Source: Kordiimonas lipolytica (lineage in GTDB: Bacteria; Pseudomonadota; Alphaproteobacteria; Sphingomonadales; Kordiimonadaceae). From it: a stretch of DNA of 64,000 nucleotides. This document shows positions 12,363-22,076 of this stretch, piece after piece (positions within the stretch are counted from its first letter, which is position 1; each line of letters starts with the position of its first letter). The position numbers and the translations under genes are program-made. The notes beneath the pieces are model-generated. The model worked only from the letters and a program-made list of their open reading frames with translations. It was not told the origin of the DNA and did no database searches. The DNA lies in NCBI RefSeq assembly GCF_001550065.1, contig NZ_LRUB01000027.1, forward strand, positions 62,001 to 126,000, given 5' to 3'.

Positions 12363-14888
12363 GTGATTACCGCCAAGAAGGCCCTAAAATTAAGCCTTTT
12401 GACATCCGCCCCCATCTTTGCTGCTGCTCATACAGTAGTAGCAGAAGAAGCCGAATATGGCGCCATCGAAGAGGTTGTGGTAACCGCCACCAAACGCGCC
12501 GCCAGCACACAGGACATTCCCGTGGCTGTACAGGCCATGGGCATGACCGCACTTGAACAAACTGATGTGGATGTCTTTACCGATTATCTGCTGCAATTGC
12601 CTGGCGTATCCGCTGGCGGCAGTGGCCCAGGCCAGGGCACTATTTATATCCGCGGTCTGGCATCCACCACACCCAACCTGACGACGGCTGGTGTGGCAGG
12701 CCTTGCGCCAAACGTGGCCCTCTATCTTGACGAACAGCCTGTAACGCAGGTTGGCCGTAACCTGGACGTTTACGCCGCTGACCTGAACCGGATTGAAGTT
12801 CTGCCCGGCTCGCAAGGCACACTCTTCGGCGCCAGCAGCCAGGCCGGTACGATCCGCCTGATCACCAACAAGCCGGATACACTGGAATTCCAAGCGAAAG
12901 TCTCTGGCGGCGTGTCCTTCACCAAGGGCGGCGAGATGAGCGAGAAGGTTGAGGCGATGATCAACTATCCGCTGATCGATGACAAACTCGCAGTGCGCGG
13001 TGTCTTCTATGTGGATAACCAAGGCGGTTACATCGATAACGTGCCTGGCACCATCACGGCCGCTGAAAGCGCGCGCTTCAAAGACACTGAACTGCGCCCG
13101 AACGGAACACCAACCAGCCCAGGCTTCCAGGCGGGCGCTGACATGTCTGGCGTCACCTTCCTTGAAGCCACTAACCTTCCGTATGTAGAAGAAAACTTCA
13201 ACGACGCGTCCTATACTGGTGCGCGCTTTGGCCTGCGTTACTACCCGACACCTGACTGGGAAGTGAACCTGGGCCACACGCGCCAGCGGATCGACAGTGA
13301 AGGCGTCTTCTTCTTCGATCCTGAACTGGACGACCCGGATGAGCTCTCGGTACAGCGTTATTCGCCTGACGAAATCCGCGATGATTTCGACAACACGTCA
13401 CTCACGATCGAAGGCCGCCTTGGCGCACTTGAGGTGGTGTATGCCGGCGCTTACCTGAACCGCGACACAGACCAGACGGTGGACTATACCGACTATCTGT
13501 TCGTGGGCCAGTATCTGCCTTACTACATCTGTGACGGCTCGGTTACTTATCCGGGTGACGCTGCCCCATCCGGCACCTGTCAGGCGCCGAACCTCTATGT
13601 GGCATCTGAAACGGAAACAGAGGTCTGGACGCATGAACTGCGCTTTAATACGCCGTCCGACAAACGCGCGCGGGCAACCTTCGGCGGCTTCTACAGCGAC
13701 CAAAAACTGATCGAACGCAATGACTTCACCTACCCAGGTTCGCAGTTCGCAGAAAGCTTCACACCGGGCGTGTTCGGCTGGCCACAAAACGGCCCGCTGC
13801 CAGGTTCCAGCGTTAGCGATCCGACCCCACGGCCGCTTGGCGTGATCTTCTTTAACGACATCACCCGCACAGACAAACAGGTCGGCTTGTTTGGTGAAGC
13901 GACGTTTGACGTGATCCCGGATACGCTTTCCATCACGGCCGGCGCGCGCTGGCACGATGTGGATGTGCGCCTGAAAGGCAGCGCCAACTCGTCCTTCTAT
14001 AACTTCGGCGGCGAAGACGTGAACGCCTTTGGCACCAACCTGGACACCCAGTTTGACGGCACCCAGGTGATCAACGGTGTACCAGTACCGAAAGGCGCAG
14101 AAGCCAAAGGCTGGGTATTCAAGGGGAACGTGTCCTGGACCCCGAACGACAATACGCTGATTTACTTCACCTATTCTGAAGGCTTCCGTCCTGGCCTGCC
14201 TAACCGGCCTGCTGGCGCAGGCGGCGGTGCCGTGCCAGCCGTTGTCCGGACCGACGAAGTGACCAACTATGAACTGGGTTGGAAACTGGACCTGTTTGAC
14301 AATAGCGTGCGCTTCAACGGTAGCGCCTTCATTGTCGACATCAAGGACCTGCAGACCACCATTTTCGACCCGACTGTAACGAACCTGTTCTTCTCGGATA
14401 ACGCAGCAGACGCGCAGATCAAAGGCATCGAAGGTGACCTGCAGTGGGCTTCCCAGTCCATTCCGGGCCTGAGCGCCTTTGCCGCCTTCTCCGTCCTCGA
14501 CACAGAGATCAAGGAACTGGTGGGCGCCAGTGTGGCCATCGCCCAGCCAGGCGAAGACCTCTCCTACGCGCCAAGCTTCCAGGGTAACCTGCGCGTGCGC
14601 TACGAGTGGCTGATGGACAACGGCCTTGAGGCCCACATCCAGCCGGCAATCGCTTATTCCGGTTCGTCTTATTCGGACATCGTGCTGATCAACCGCGCCA
14701 AGCAGGACAGCTACTTCCTGATGAACCTGGCGTTCGGTGTGCGGAAAGACGGCTGGATGGTTGAAGTGTTTGGTGAAAACCTGACCGACGAGCGGGCACA
14801 GCTCAACAACAATCTGGTGTTCGACCGCGAGCGGATCACCACCAATCGTCCGCGTACGTTTGGTGTTCGCTTTTCGTACGAATACTAA
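12363..14888 (+). CDS. TonB-dependent outer-membrane receptor
   Basis: The protein is an energy-coupled outer-membrane importer of about 841 residues. I start it at the GTG at 12363 because GGGAGA lies seven bases upstream and the signal peptide (ITAKKALKLSLLTSAPIFAAAH) follows directly. A GTG at 12333 would add ten residues. The TonB box region is IEEVVVTATKR. The plug domain then includes YLLQLPGVSAGGSGPG, IYIRGL and RIEVLPGSQGTLFGASSQAGTI. The barrel ends RPRTFGVRFSYEY with a terminal aromatic residue. The type is that of sphingomonad and Kordiimonas receptors whose substrates are often unknown. No substrate-specific neighbour is present. Confidence 0.92.
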   Translation: MITAKKALKLSLLTSAPIFAAAHTVVAEEAEYGAIEEVVVTATKRAASTQDIPVAVQAMGMTALEQTDVDVFTDYLLQLPGVSAGGSGPGQGTIYIRGLASTTPNLTTAGVAGLAPNVALYLDEQPVTQVGRNLDVYAADLNRIEVLPGSQGTLFGASSQAGTIRLITNKPDTLEFQAKVSGGVSFTKGGEMSEKVEAMINYPLIDDKLAVRGVFYVDNQGGYIDNVPGTITAAESARFKDTELRPNGTPTSPGFQAGADMSGVTFLEATNLPYVEENFNDASYTGARFGLRYYPTPDWEVNLGHTRQRIDSEGVFFFDPELDDPDELSVQRYSPDEIRDDFDNTSLTIEGRLGALEVVYAGAYLNRDTDQTVDYTDYLFVGQYLPYYICDGSVTYPGDAAPSGTCQAPNLYVASETETEVWTHELRFNTPSDKRARATFGGFYSDQKLIERNDFTYPGSQFAESFTPGVFGWPQNGPLPGSSVSDPTPRPLGVIFFNDITRTDKQVGLFGEATFDVIPDTLSITAGARWHDVDVRLKGSANSSFYNFGGEDVNAFGTNLDTQFDGTQVINGVPVPKGAEAKGWVFKGNVSWTPNDNTLIYFTYSEGFRPGLPNRPAGAGGGAVPAVVRTDEVTNYELGWKLDLFDNSVRFNGSAFIVDIKDLQTTIFDPTVTNLFFSDNAADAQIKGIEGDLQWASQSIPGLSAFAAFSVLDTEIKELVGASVAIAQPGEDLSYAPSFQGNLRVRYEWLMDNGLEAHIQPAIAYSGSSYSDIVLINRAKQDSYFLMNLAFGVRKDGWMVEVFGENLTDERAQLNNNLVFDRERITTNRPRTFGVRFSYEY

Positions 14889-14913
14889 TCGGGGTAACAG
14901 CCCAAAAAATTAC

Positions 14914-14942
14914 CGAAGGCGCTCCGACTTGGGGCGCCTTCG
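14914..14942 (+). terminator. Hairpin after the TonB receptor gene
   Basis: CGAAGGCGC (14914-14922) pairs perfectly with GCGCCTTCG (14934-14942), followed by CTCTTTCC. The stem is strong but the T tract is weak, so termination may be partial. Confidence 0.6.
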
Positions 14943-14979
14943 CTCTTTCCCCTTCACGCTCAGCCGCTATAGTAGGCCC

Positions 14980-16962
14980 ATGCAGGACACGTCCCACACA
15001 CAGGCGCTCAAACAGGCGCAAAAATTCATTTACGACGGGCGCTTCGATGAAGCCCTGAAAAGCCTGGACGGCGTACTTGATGCCGCGCCAGAGCATATCG
15101 ACGCGCTCTATATGAAAGCCGTGTGCGAACGCTATGCAAACAATGCGGCTGCGGCGCTTGCAACACTGAAAACCCTTAAGCGCATCAGCCCTGATTTCGG
15201 TCGTGCACTGCAGGAAGAAGGCCATCTGTACCGCGCGCTTGGAAAAACCATGGAAGCCCTTTCGGCCTATCAGCTTGCATGCCGCGCCAACCCGGCGCTG
15301 GTCGCCAGCTGGCAAGCGCAGGCAGACCTTCTGCGGGCTATGGGCCGCACCGGGGAGGCCGGGCAAGCTGCCGCGCAGGCAGCGCGCCTTTCATCCCTGC
15401 CGCGCGAACTACAGGCCGTGACCAACCTTATTTATGAAGACAAGCTCCTGAAGGCTGAAAAGCTGTGTCGCACCTTCCTGCGGGCAAACCCGAAGCATAT
15501 TGAGGGCATGCGCTTGCTCGCTGACATCGGCGTTCGCTTTGGCGTGCTGGATGAGGCCGAGTTCCTGCTGGAAAGCGCGCTGGCGTTCGAACCTGAAAAT
15601 GTGCAAGTACGGCTTGATTATATCGCCGTACTTCGGAAGCGGCAGAAGTTCGACAGGGCACTTGAAGAAGCCAAGTCGCTGTTTGATAGCGATCCAAAAA
15701 ATCCCGTGTTCCTCAGCCATTATGCGATTGAAAGCCTGCAGGCGGGAGATTATGACACTGCGCTTGAGATGTTCGACCGCATCCTTGAAAAGCTGCCACA
15801 TGACGCCACCACGCTGACATCCAAAGGCCATGCCCTCAAGACCATCGGCAAGCAGCAGGAAGCCGTAGCATCCTACCGCGCAGCGTTCGCCGCACAGCCA
15901 AACCACGCAGACGCCTATTACGCGCTCGCGAACCTCAAGACCTACCGCTTTGAAGATACTGAGATTGCAGCCATGGAAGAGCAGATCAGCAGCGGCGCGC
16001 TACCGCTGGATGGACGCATCCAGCTTGAGTTTGCGCTGGGCAAGGCATACGAGGACTGCAAGGATTATGACCGCTCCTTCCCCCACTATGAGGAAGGCAA
16101 CGCATTAAAGCGCCACCAGTGCCGTTACAAGGCTGACCAGATGCAGGAAGAGCTTGAAACGCAAGCCAGCGTCTGCACCAGAGAGCTTTTTGAAAAGCAA
16201 ACGGGCCATGGCTGCCCTGCCCCTGACCCCATCTTCATTGTGGGCCTGCCGCGCGCAGGCTCCACGCTGTTGGAGCAAATCCTTGCGTCCCACAGCTTGG
16301 TGGACGGCACCATGGAGTTACCGAACATCCTGTCGCTGGCGCACAAGCTGCGGGCGCAGAAAAGCGTGCAAGCGGAAGACGGTTACCCCAAAAATCTGTG
16401 GCATTTGAGCGCCGATGAGCTGCACGCCTTTGGCGAACAATATATCGAAGACACGCGTATTCACCGGCATGATGCGCCGTTCTTTATCGACAAGATGCCC
16501 AACAACTTCCGCCACATCGGCCTGATCCAGCTGATTTTGCCGAACGCCAAAATCATTGATGCACGACGGAATCCGTTGGCCTGTTGTTTCTCTGGCTTCA
16601 AGCAACTGTTCGCTGAGGGCCAAGAATTCACCTATGGCCTGGCGGAGATCGGCCGCTATTACCGCGACTATGTCACGCTGATGAGCCATTGGGACAATGT
16701 GCTGCCCGGCAAAGTGCTGCGCGTGCAATATGAAGATGTGGTCTCTGACCTCGAGACCCAGGTGCGGCGCATCCTTGATCATTGCGGCCTGCCGTTCGAA
16801 GATGCCTGCCTTGAATTCCACAAGACGGACCGGTCTGTTCGCACCGCCAGTTCCGAGCAGGTGCGCCAACCGATCAACACCAAGGGGCTTGAACCCTGGC
16901 GCCCGTTCGACGCCCATCTGGGCCCACTGCGAGAGGCCCTTGGGCCACTCGCCAAAGCCTAG
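14980..16962 (+). CDS. Tetratricopeptide-repeat sulfotransferase family protein
   Basis: The product is 660 residues from the ATG at 14980. Longer in-frame starts would overlap the receptor gene and its hairpin. The first half or more consists of TPR helices with the expected spacing of small and aromatic residues (FIYDGRFDEALKSLDGVL, ALGKTMEALSAYQLACRANP, LQAGDYDTALEMFDRIL, TIGKQQEAVASYRAAF). The C-terminal part opens with PIFIVGLPRAGSTLLEQIL, a PAPS-binding 5'-phosphosulfate loop. It continues with IDKMPNNFRHIGLI and a later DARRNPLACCFSGFKQLF. It would transfer sulfate from PAPS to an unknown acceptor, possibly a peptide or glycan recruited by the TPRs. This architecture is common in alphaproteobacteria, often next to TonB receptors. 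Confidence 0.85.
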   Translation: MQDTSHTQALKQAQKFIYDGRFDEALKSLDGVLDAAPEHIDALYMKAVCERYANNAAAALATLKTLKRISPDFGRALQEEGHLYRALGKTMEALSAYQLACRANPALVASWQAQADLLRAMGRTGEAGQAAAQAARLSSLPRELQAVTNLIYEDKLLKAEKLCRTFLRANPKHIEGMRLLADIGVRFGVLDEAEFLLESALAFEPENVQVRLDYIAVLRKRQKFDRALEEAKSLFDSDPKNPVFLSHYAIESLQAGDYDTALEMFDRILEKLPHDATTLTSKGHALKTIGKQQEAVASYRAAFAAQPNHADAYYALANLKTYRFEDTEIAAMEEQISSGALPLDGRIQLEFALGKAYEDCKDYDRSFPHYEEGNALKRHQCRYKADQMQEELETQASVCTRELFEKQTGHGCPAPDPIFIVGLPRAGSTLLEQILASHSLVDGTMELPNILSLAHKLRAQKSVQAEDGYPKNLWHLSADELHAFGEQYIEDTRIHRHDAPFFIDKMPNNFRHIGLIQLILPNAKIIDARRNPLACCFSGFKQLFAEGQEFTYGLAEIGRYYRDYVTLMSHWDNVLPGKVLRVQYEDVVSDLETQVRRILDHCGLPFEDACLEFHKTDRSVRTASSEQVRQPINTKGLEPWRPFDAHLGPLREALGPLAKA

Positions 16963-16971
16963 CAAAAAGCC

Positions 16972-18948
16972 TTATACCCGCGCGATGTTCAGGAAGTTGA
17001 TGTGCTTGTCATACTGGCTGAGAATATCGTGGATCAGCTGTTCTTCGGTCAAGCCATACACGCAGTAATCCTGGCTACCTTCCAGAAGATGCACCTCAGC
17101 CCGGTAAAAACGCTTGGCTTCATCATCCCTACTGATATAGGCGAAGTCCGGCTGCATCAGACGCCTGGGCTCAATGGCATAGCGGAAGTCGATCTCGTCA
17201 CCATGCAGGATTTTGATCTCTGTACCGCCGTGCAGAATTTCCACTTTCGCATCATGGTCACTGACCTGCATTTCTGCCGCGACTTTCTGAAGCGCGGGCC
17301 GCACCACGTCATCCAGAAAGGCTTCAACTTCGGCCTTGCCCGGATAGGAAAGAAGCGCGTTAAGGCGCTGTTTCCATGAAGCGCCCTTGCCAACGATCTG
17401 CACGTCTGGCACTGCCGACGCGCCTTTGGCTTTTGCCGCTTCCATCCGAAGGCCCTTCATCAGCCCAAAGCAGGCGATGATGATCACAAAGGTGAAGGGC
17501 AGCGCAGTGGTGATGGTGGCTGCCTGCAAGGCTGCCAGCCCACCCGTGAGCATCAGAACTGCTGCCACAACACCTTCTGCCACAGCCCAGAAAACACGGG
17601 GCCACAGGGGCGGGTCCATATGCCCGCCGGATGTGATCGTATCAATCACCAGCGACCCGGAATCCGAAGACGTGACAAAGAAGGTAATGATCAGAATGAC
17701 CGTAACAAAAGAAACCACGCTAGAGAACGGTAGCTGCTCAAGGAAAGCAAACAGGCCCAAAGGCAGGTTATTGGCTATCACGTCGGCGATGCCCGCCCCT
17801 GCAGCTTCAAATGATAGTGCGCCATTGCCGAAGGCAGTCATCCAGATGAAAGTGAAAATGGAAGGCACTAGCAACACACCAATGACAAATTCCCGAATGG
17901 TCCGCCCGCGGGAAATACGCGCAATGAAAATACCAACGAAAGGCGACCAGCTTATCCACCAGCCCCAGTAAAACAGGGTCCAACTGCTCATCCAGGCATG
18001 GTCGCCGCTATAAGCGTTCAGGCGAAAGCTACGCTCAACAATCGTGCCTATGTAAAGGCCCAGGTTCTGAACAAAACTGTTGAAGAACAAAAGCGTCGGC
18101 CCAAGAATGATCACAAACAGAAGCAGCAGAAACGCCAGGATCATGTTCAATTCCGACAGCCGCTTGATCCCGGCGTCTAGGCCAGAGACGACAGACACGG
18201 TGGCGCAGGCCGTGATCACGACAATAAGAGTGGCCTGTACATCGGTGCCCACGGGCACATCAAACAGATGGTTCAGCCCGGCATTCACCTGCGACACGCC
18301 AAAACCAAGCGATGTGGCCACGCCAAACAGGGTGCCCACCACCGCCAGCACATCAACCCCGTGCCCGATCGGTCCGTGGATACGGTCACCCATGATCGGG
18401 TAGAGGGCGGACCGGATGGTCAGTGGCAATTTATGGCGGTAGCTGAAGTAAGCCAGAATAAGACCAACGATGGCATAGATCGCCCAGCCGTTGATCCCCC
18501 AATGGAAGAAAGTAAGCTGCATGGCTTCCTTTGCAGCCTCAATAGTGCGTGGGTCTGCGTCGGGCGGCGCCAGATAGTGGGTGATCGGCTCCGCCACACC
18601 AAAGAACAATAGGCCAATTCCGATTCCCGCTGAAAACAACATGGCAAACCACGACAGGAAGCTATAATCGGGCTTAGCGTGGTTGGGTCCAAGGCGCGTC
18701 TCGCCGTGTTGGCTGAAGGCCAGATACAGGCAGAAAACCAGAAAACCCGTGACCGCCAGCATATAAACCCACCCGGCAGTTTCCGAAATCCATAGCTGCA
18801 GTGAGGAAAACAAGGTTGCGGCGCTGTCGCCCGCGACAATGGTGCCAATAACGATCAAACTGATCGCGATGGCCGCAGGGAAAAACACAGGGGGCAAGAT
18901 GCCAAGCTTTGATGCGTTTACCTGGTCTTCCTCATTCATCGCAAACAT
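16972..18948 (-). CDS. BCCT-family transporter (choline/betaine type)
   Basis: This is a sodium- or proton-coupled transporter of trimethylammonium compounds (choline, glycine betaine or carnitine). The product is 658 residues from the ATG at 18948. A GTG at 18993 would add 15. There are about 12 membrane segments. The family signature in segment 8 is visible as WTLFYWGWWISWSPFVGIFIAR, which has the aromatic box tryptophans, with SAGIGIGLLFFGVAEPI upstream. After the last segment there is a C-terminal soluble tail of about 150 residues, as in the BetT subgroup, where it senses osmotic state. No betaine-synthesis genes are nearby. It converges with the TPR-sulfotransferase gene with only nine bases between the stops. 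Confidence 0.92.
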   Translation of the reverse strand: MFAMNEEDQVNASKLGILPPVFFPAAIAISLIVIGTIVAGDSAATLFSSLQLWISETAGWVYMLAVTGFLVFCLYLAFSQHGETRLGPNHAKPDYSFLSWFAMLFSAGIGIGLLFFGVAEPITHYLAPPDADPRTIEAAKEAMQLTFFHWGINGWAIYAIVGLILAYFSYRHKLPLTIRSALYPIMGDRIHGPIGHGVDVLAVVGTLFGVATSLGFGVSQVNAGLNHLFDVPVGTDVQATLIVVITACATVSVVSGLDAGIKRLSELNMILAFLLLLFVIILGPTLLFFNSFVQNLGLYIGTIVERSFRLNAYSGDHAWMSSWTLFYWGWWISWSPFVGIFIARISRGRTIREFVIGVLLVPSIFTFIWMTAFGNGALSFEAAGAGIADVIANNLPLGLFAFLEQLPFSSVVSFVTVILIITFFVTSSDSGSLVIDTITSGGHMDPPLWPRVFWAVAEGVVAAVLMLTGGLAALQAATITTALPFTFVIIIACFGLMKGLRMEAAKAKGASAVPDVQIVGKGASWKQRLNALLSYPGKAEVEAFLDDVVRPALQKVAAEMQVSDHDAKVEILHGGTEIKILHGDEIDFRYAIEPRRLMQPDFAYISRDDEAKRFYRAEVHLLEGSQDYCVYGLTEEQLIHDILSQYDKHINFLNIARV

Positions 18949-19191
18949 AAAGGGGCCGCCTAACTCTTTTGACTTCAAATATAATGGCCACACTTAACCA
19001 CATACTAAAACAAAAGAAAACAGCCACTTTCTATGAGGGGTCTTCACATTTTTCAACATATGCCCAGACATAACAATTTGAATTCGATAGAACTCTGCGT
19101 TCTCCACTCAGGCACTTAACCCACCCTGAGCCAGCCAGACTGAATTCCACACCCGAGGACCGCTTCTGGCGAGTTTGAGACGCCTGACAGG

Positions 19192-19229
19192 GAAAACTGA
19201 AGGTCTGCTCTTGGATGGAAAGGCGGCCC
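19192..19229. repeat. 38-bp direct repeat, left copy
   Basis: The 38 bases starting GAAAACTGAAGGTCTGCTCT match 40641-40678 at 36 of 38 positions in the same orientation. In one frame both copies read KTEGLLLDGK followed by different residues, which could be a scrap of a mobile-element gene. The copies sit just outside the two ends of the hydrogenase/DUF3422 block. The rest of the 18994-19257 gap shows nothing else recognisable. Confidence 0.8.
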
Positions 19230-19257
19230 AATTGATGAGACGAAGGTCAAACGTTAA

Positions 19258-20511
19258 CTAAATCTTGTTTTTAAGTCGCCTGAGAAACAACCAAACGGCT
19301 GCAATTGCAGGTGGCGCCAATATTGCCGCAAGGATTTCCCAGCCTGAAAACAGGCCCGCTTTCTCCCCGCCCTTGAGCAAGAGACTAATGATGCCGAGTA
19401 GATAGTAACTAATGGCAACAACCGAAAGGCCCTCCACAGTGTGCTGCAGTTTTACCTGTTGTTCGGCGTTCGTTTTGATCGTTTTCAGAATGGCATTATT
19501 CTGAAGGCCCATGGCTATTTCCATATGGCCCTGAAACATGGCTGACGCTGAATCAATCCGAGCGAGCAGCTTGTCCTGCCGACGCCTGAGCGATTCACAA
19601 GTGGCCATTGCCGGCCCCATCCGTCGCTCCAGAAAAACGGAAGGGCGGGTTTTCCCCTCCATGCTTTCTTCCCTAAGATCCTGCAAGCGCTGTTGTACGA
19701 TTGCCGAATAGGCATGCGTGGCAGACAAGCGATATTCTGTTTGGTCTATCAAACGACTAACCTCTGAACTGACTGCCTGAAGCTTTTCGAACCAGTGCTT
19801 GAGGCTTTCAAGCTCCATGTCCTGAAGGCTGGCGTCATGGATGATCGTTGAAAACCGTCCCTCAATTTCACTGAGGATACCATGAGCCTTCCGTGCGACC
19901 GGGAAGCCCAACATGGCCATCATTCGATAGGTTTCTATTTCCAGCAATCGCTGGGTGATACGTCCTGCCCTTGATGGAACCACAGAATCCAACCACAGAA
20001 CAATTTTGGAAAACCCGTCCATATCAATTCGGAAATCAGTCCAGACCTTCGCGGTATCGCCGCCAATGATGGCACCCGCAGACTGGTTAAAACCCACAAG
20101 CTCACGGATAGTATTTTCGGGCAACGCCTGATTACCGCCAATAACATATAGCTGGCAGGCGACCAGGCGCTTTCCCTTGTGGGTATCCAAAATTTCGGTG
20201 ATCCGGTTCGCCAGTTTCTTGCCGTCTTCCGACTCGTTCAACAGCACAAGCGTAAAGCTGGCGAACTCGCTATGTTGCTCCCACTTGATCTTGAGATTGT
20301 CTGTTTCCACGATGATTTGCGGTGACTCAAATGTGGACAGGTCTTTGTCGAGCAGCCTGAGCGCCTTTTTCACCGCCGCCCCAGGATTTGCCTTCTTCCG
20401 GAAGCCGGTCAGCCAGGCGAAATGCAATATCCGTCCCGGTGTGGGAATAGACAGCGGTGGCCTGCTGTGGATTTCCGCATCAATTTTATACCTTAACTCA
20501 TGTTCTCTCAT
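19258..20511 (-). CDS. DUF3422 family protein, probably membrane anchored
   Basis: The product is 417 residues. The N-terminus carries the family hallmark EIHSRPPLSIPTPGRILHFAWL, an H-x-RPP motif of unknown role. The middle is largely helical, with long amphipathic stretches (about 200-330). The C-terminus has two hydrophobic segments (VVAISYYLLGIISLLL and WEILAAILAPPAIAAVWLFL) and then a basic tail, so it probably sits in the inner membrane with a large cytoplasmic domain. The function is unknown. It is divergent from hupS across a 0.5-kb regulatory gap and lies inside the repeat-framed block. It may therefore travel with the hydrogenase, although DUF3422 genes also occur without one. Confidence 0.8.
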   Translation of the reverse strand: MREHELRYKIDAEIHSRPPLSIPTPGRILHFAWLTGFRKKANPGAAVKKALRLLDKDLSTFESPQIIVETDNLKIKWEQHSEFASFTLVLLNESEDGKKLANRITEILDTHKGKRLVACQLYVIGGNQALPENTIRELVGFNQSAGAIIGGDTAKVWTDFRIDMDGFSKIVLWLDSVVPSRAGRITQRLLEIETYRMMAMLGFPVARKAHGILSEIEGRFSTIIHDASLQDMELESLKHWFEKLQAVSSEVSRLIDQTEYRLSATHAYSAIVQQRLQDLREESMEGKTRPSVFLERRMGPAMATCESLRRRQDKLLARIDSASAMFQGHMEIAMGLQNNAILKTIKTNAEQQVKLQHTVEGLSVVAISYYLLGIISLLLKGGEKAGLFSGWEILAAILAPPAIAAVWLFLRRLKNKI

Positions 20512-20805
20512 ATCAGTATCGCCCGTACCCGTATTCTGGCCTGCATTTGGCTGGAAAGCGGAAGCTCACTTGCCGGTCAGGACAAGACCTGGAAATCTAT
20601 TTTCCAGAAGGGCCTCCCCGCTGACGACCGCCCACCGACCTGTCTACTGACCGCACAGAGTGCAAAGGCGCTCTGCACCGCCACTTTTTCGCCAACTGAG
20701 CACTGCCTGCACCCAGCTCTGAAAACTTGTCGAAGCAAAAAGCCAGCCATTTGCAATCTATGTGTCACCCGACCGGGCTTGCTGGCAGGACACCAAAAAT
20801 CAAAG

Positions 20806-20822
20806 TGGAAGTTTACTTATCA
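20806..20822. promoter_or_regulatory. Degenerate GGAA-N7 dyad upstream of hupS
   Basis: TGGAAGTTTACTTATCA matches the perfect dyad at 25271-25287 at 13 of 17 positions. The left half is intact and the right half is degenerate. Its centre is about 106 bases upstream of the -24 box. With the IHF site in between, this is a plausible activator (HoxA) site, but it is inferred only from similarity to the hupD-side dyads. Confidence 0.4.
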
Positions 20823-20886
20823 GATCGGCACCAATCCTTTCGGTTTTGACGCCGTATTTTGTCGTCCATTCGCAGAGAAATAAACT

Positions 20887-20899
20887 TAAGGCATTGATT
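20887..20899 (-). promoter_or_regulatory. Putative IHF binding site
   Basis: The minus strand reads AATCAATGCCTTA, a perfect match to the IHF consensus WATCAANNNNTTR. It lies 20 bases upstream of the -24/-12 promoter and between it and the candidate activator site. That is where IHF bends DNA in sigma54 systems, and it is followed by an AT-rich stretch. Confidence 0.6.
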
Positions 20900-20918
20900 T
20901 AATTGAATAATGAATAAG

Positions 20919-20933
20919 TGGCACATGCCTTGC
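20919..20933 (+). promoter_or_regulatory. Sigma54 (-24/-12) promoter of hupSLEC
   Basis: TGGCACATGCCTTGC contains the invariant GG and GC with exactly ten bases between them and matches the TGGCAC-N5-TTGC consensus. Transcription would start near 20945, about 55 bases before hupS. It depends on RpoN and an NtrC-type activator. HoxA, encoded downstream, has the GAFTGA motif required to act on RpoN. Confidence 0.88.
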
Positions 20934-20999
20934 GGATAGGACAGTTGGAATAGGGACAATTTGCCACACCGCTATAGGATAGGGGAGGAGAAGCTTGGC

Positions 21000-22076
21000 A
21001 TGACCGAGACATTTTACGATGTAATGAGGCGGCAAGGTATCACGCGCCGCAGTTTTCTTAAATTTTGCAGCCTAACAGCCGCGGCCCTTGGGCTTGGACC
21101 GGCTTTTGCGCCGAAAATTGCGCATGCGATGGAGACCAAACCCCGGATACCTGTTTTGTGGCTGCATGGGCTTGAATGCACTTGCTGTTCGGAGAGTTTC
21201 ATCAGATCCGCGCATCCGCTCGTGAAGGATGTAATCCTTTCCATGATCTCGCTGGACTATGACGACACCATCATGGCAGCGGCCGGTGATCAGGCTGAGG
21301 CTATTATCGATGAAGTGGTTGAGAAATATAAAGGCAACTACATTCTGGCCGTAGAAGGAAACCCCCCTCTCAATGAAGACGGCATGTTTTGCATTATTGG
21401 TGGCAAGCCGTTTGTCGAACAACTGAAATATGCAGCAAGTAACGCGAAGGCCATTATTTCCTGGGGGTCATGCGCATCCTGGGGATGTGTGCAGGCAGCG
21501 CGGCCAAACCCAACCCGCGCGACACCAGTGCACAAGGTTCCCGGCCTGCCGGACAAGCCGATCATTAAAGTACCCGGCTGCCCGCCTATCTCGGAGGTAA
21601 TGACAGCCGTCATCACCTATATTCTCACGTTCGAGAAGTTCCCGGAGCTGGACCGTCAGGGCCGGCCGAAAATGTTCTATTCACAGCGCATCCACGACAA
21701 ATGCTACAGGCGGCCGCATTTTGACGCCGGACAATTTGTCGAAAAGTTTGACGATGAAGGCGCCCGCAAAGGCTATTGCCTCTATAAGGTCGGCTGCAAG
21801 GGCCCAACCACCTATAACGCCTGCTCCACCGTTCGTTGGAACGGCGGCCTGTCCTTCCCGATCCAGGCGGGTCATCCCTGTATTGGCTGTTCGGAAGACG
21901 GCTTCTGGGATAAGGGCAGTTTCTATGACCGCCTGACCGACATCAAAGGATTTGGAATAGAAGAGAATGCCGATGAAATCGGCGGCACAGCGGCCACCAT
22001 TGTTGGTGCGACCGCAGCTGCGCATGCGGCTGTCAGCGCCGTCAAACGTGCACGCGAAAAAGGAGGGGAAAGCTAA
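21000..22076 (+). CDS. hupS: [NiFe]-hydrogenase small subunit, oxygen-tolerant type
   Basis: This is the electron-transfer subunit of the membrane-bound uptake hydrogenase. The 358-residue precursor starts at 21000 behind AGGGGAGGAG. A twin-arginine signal (ITRRSFLKF) ends at AHA, giving a mature start at residue 44. Cysteines at precursor positions 60, 62, 63, 158 and 163 become mature 17, 19, 20, 115 and 120, and a further cluster Cys is in VPGC (194). Cys19 and Cys120 are the two extra ligands of the [4Fe-3S] proximal cluster of oxygen-tolerant enzymes such as E. coli Hyd-1 and the Cupriavidus MBH. Medial and distal ligands (HDKC, GYC, GCKG, CIGC) follow. The C-terminal hydrophobic helix ([15 protein letters not shown]) would anchor it to the membrane and HupC. 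It overlaps hupL by one base. Confidence 0.97.
   Translation: MTETFYDVMRRQGITRRSFLKFCSLTAAALGLGPAFAPKIAHAMETKPRIPVLWLHGLECTCCSESFIRSAHPLVKDVILSMISLDYDDTIMAAAGDQAEAIIDEVVEKYKGNYILAVEGNPPLNEDGMFCIIGGKPFVEQLKYAASNAKAIISWGSCASWGCVQAARPNPTRATPVHKVPGLPDKPIIKVPGCPPISEVMTAVITYILTFEKFPELDRQGRPKMFYSQRIHDKCYRRPHFDAGQFVEKFDDEGARKGYCLYKVGCKGPTTYNACSTVRWNGGLSFPIQAGHPCIGCSEDGFWDKGSFYDRLTDIKGFGIEENADEIGGTAATIVGATAAAHAAVSAVKRAREKGGES

Noticed and set aside
13398..14636. Minus-strand open frame of 412 codons inside the TonB receptor gene
   Set aside because: It is an antisense shadow of a gene with clear plug and barrel motifs.
20500..20883. Open frame of 127 codons upstream of hupS on the plus strand
   Set aside because: No ribosome site, no family resemblance, and it covers the regulatory region with the candidate activator site. 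Composition is unlike the neighbouring genes.
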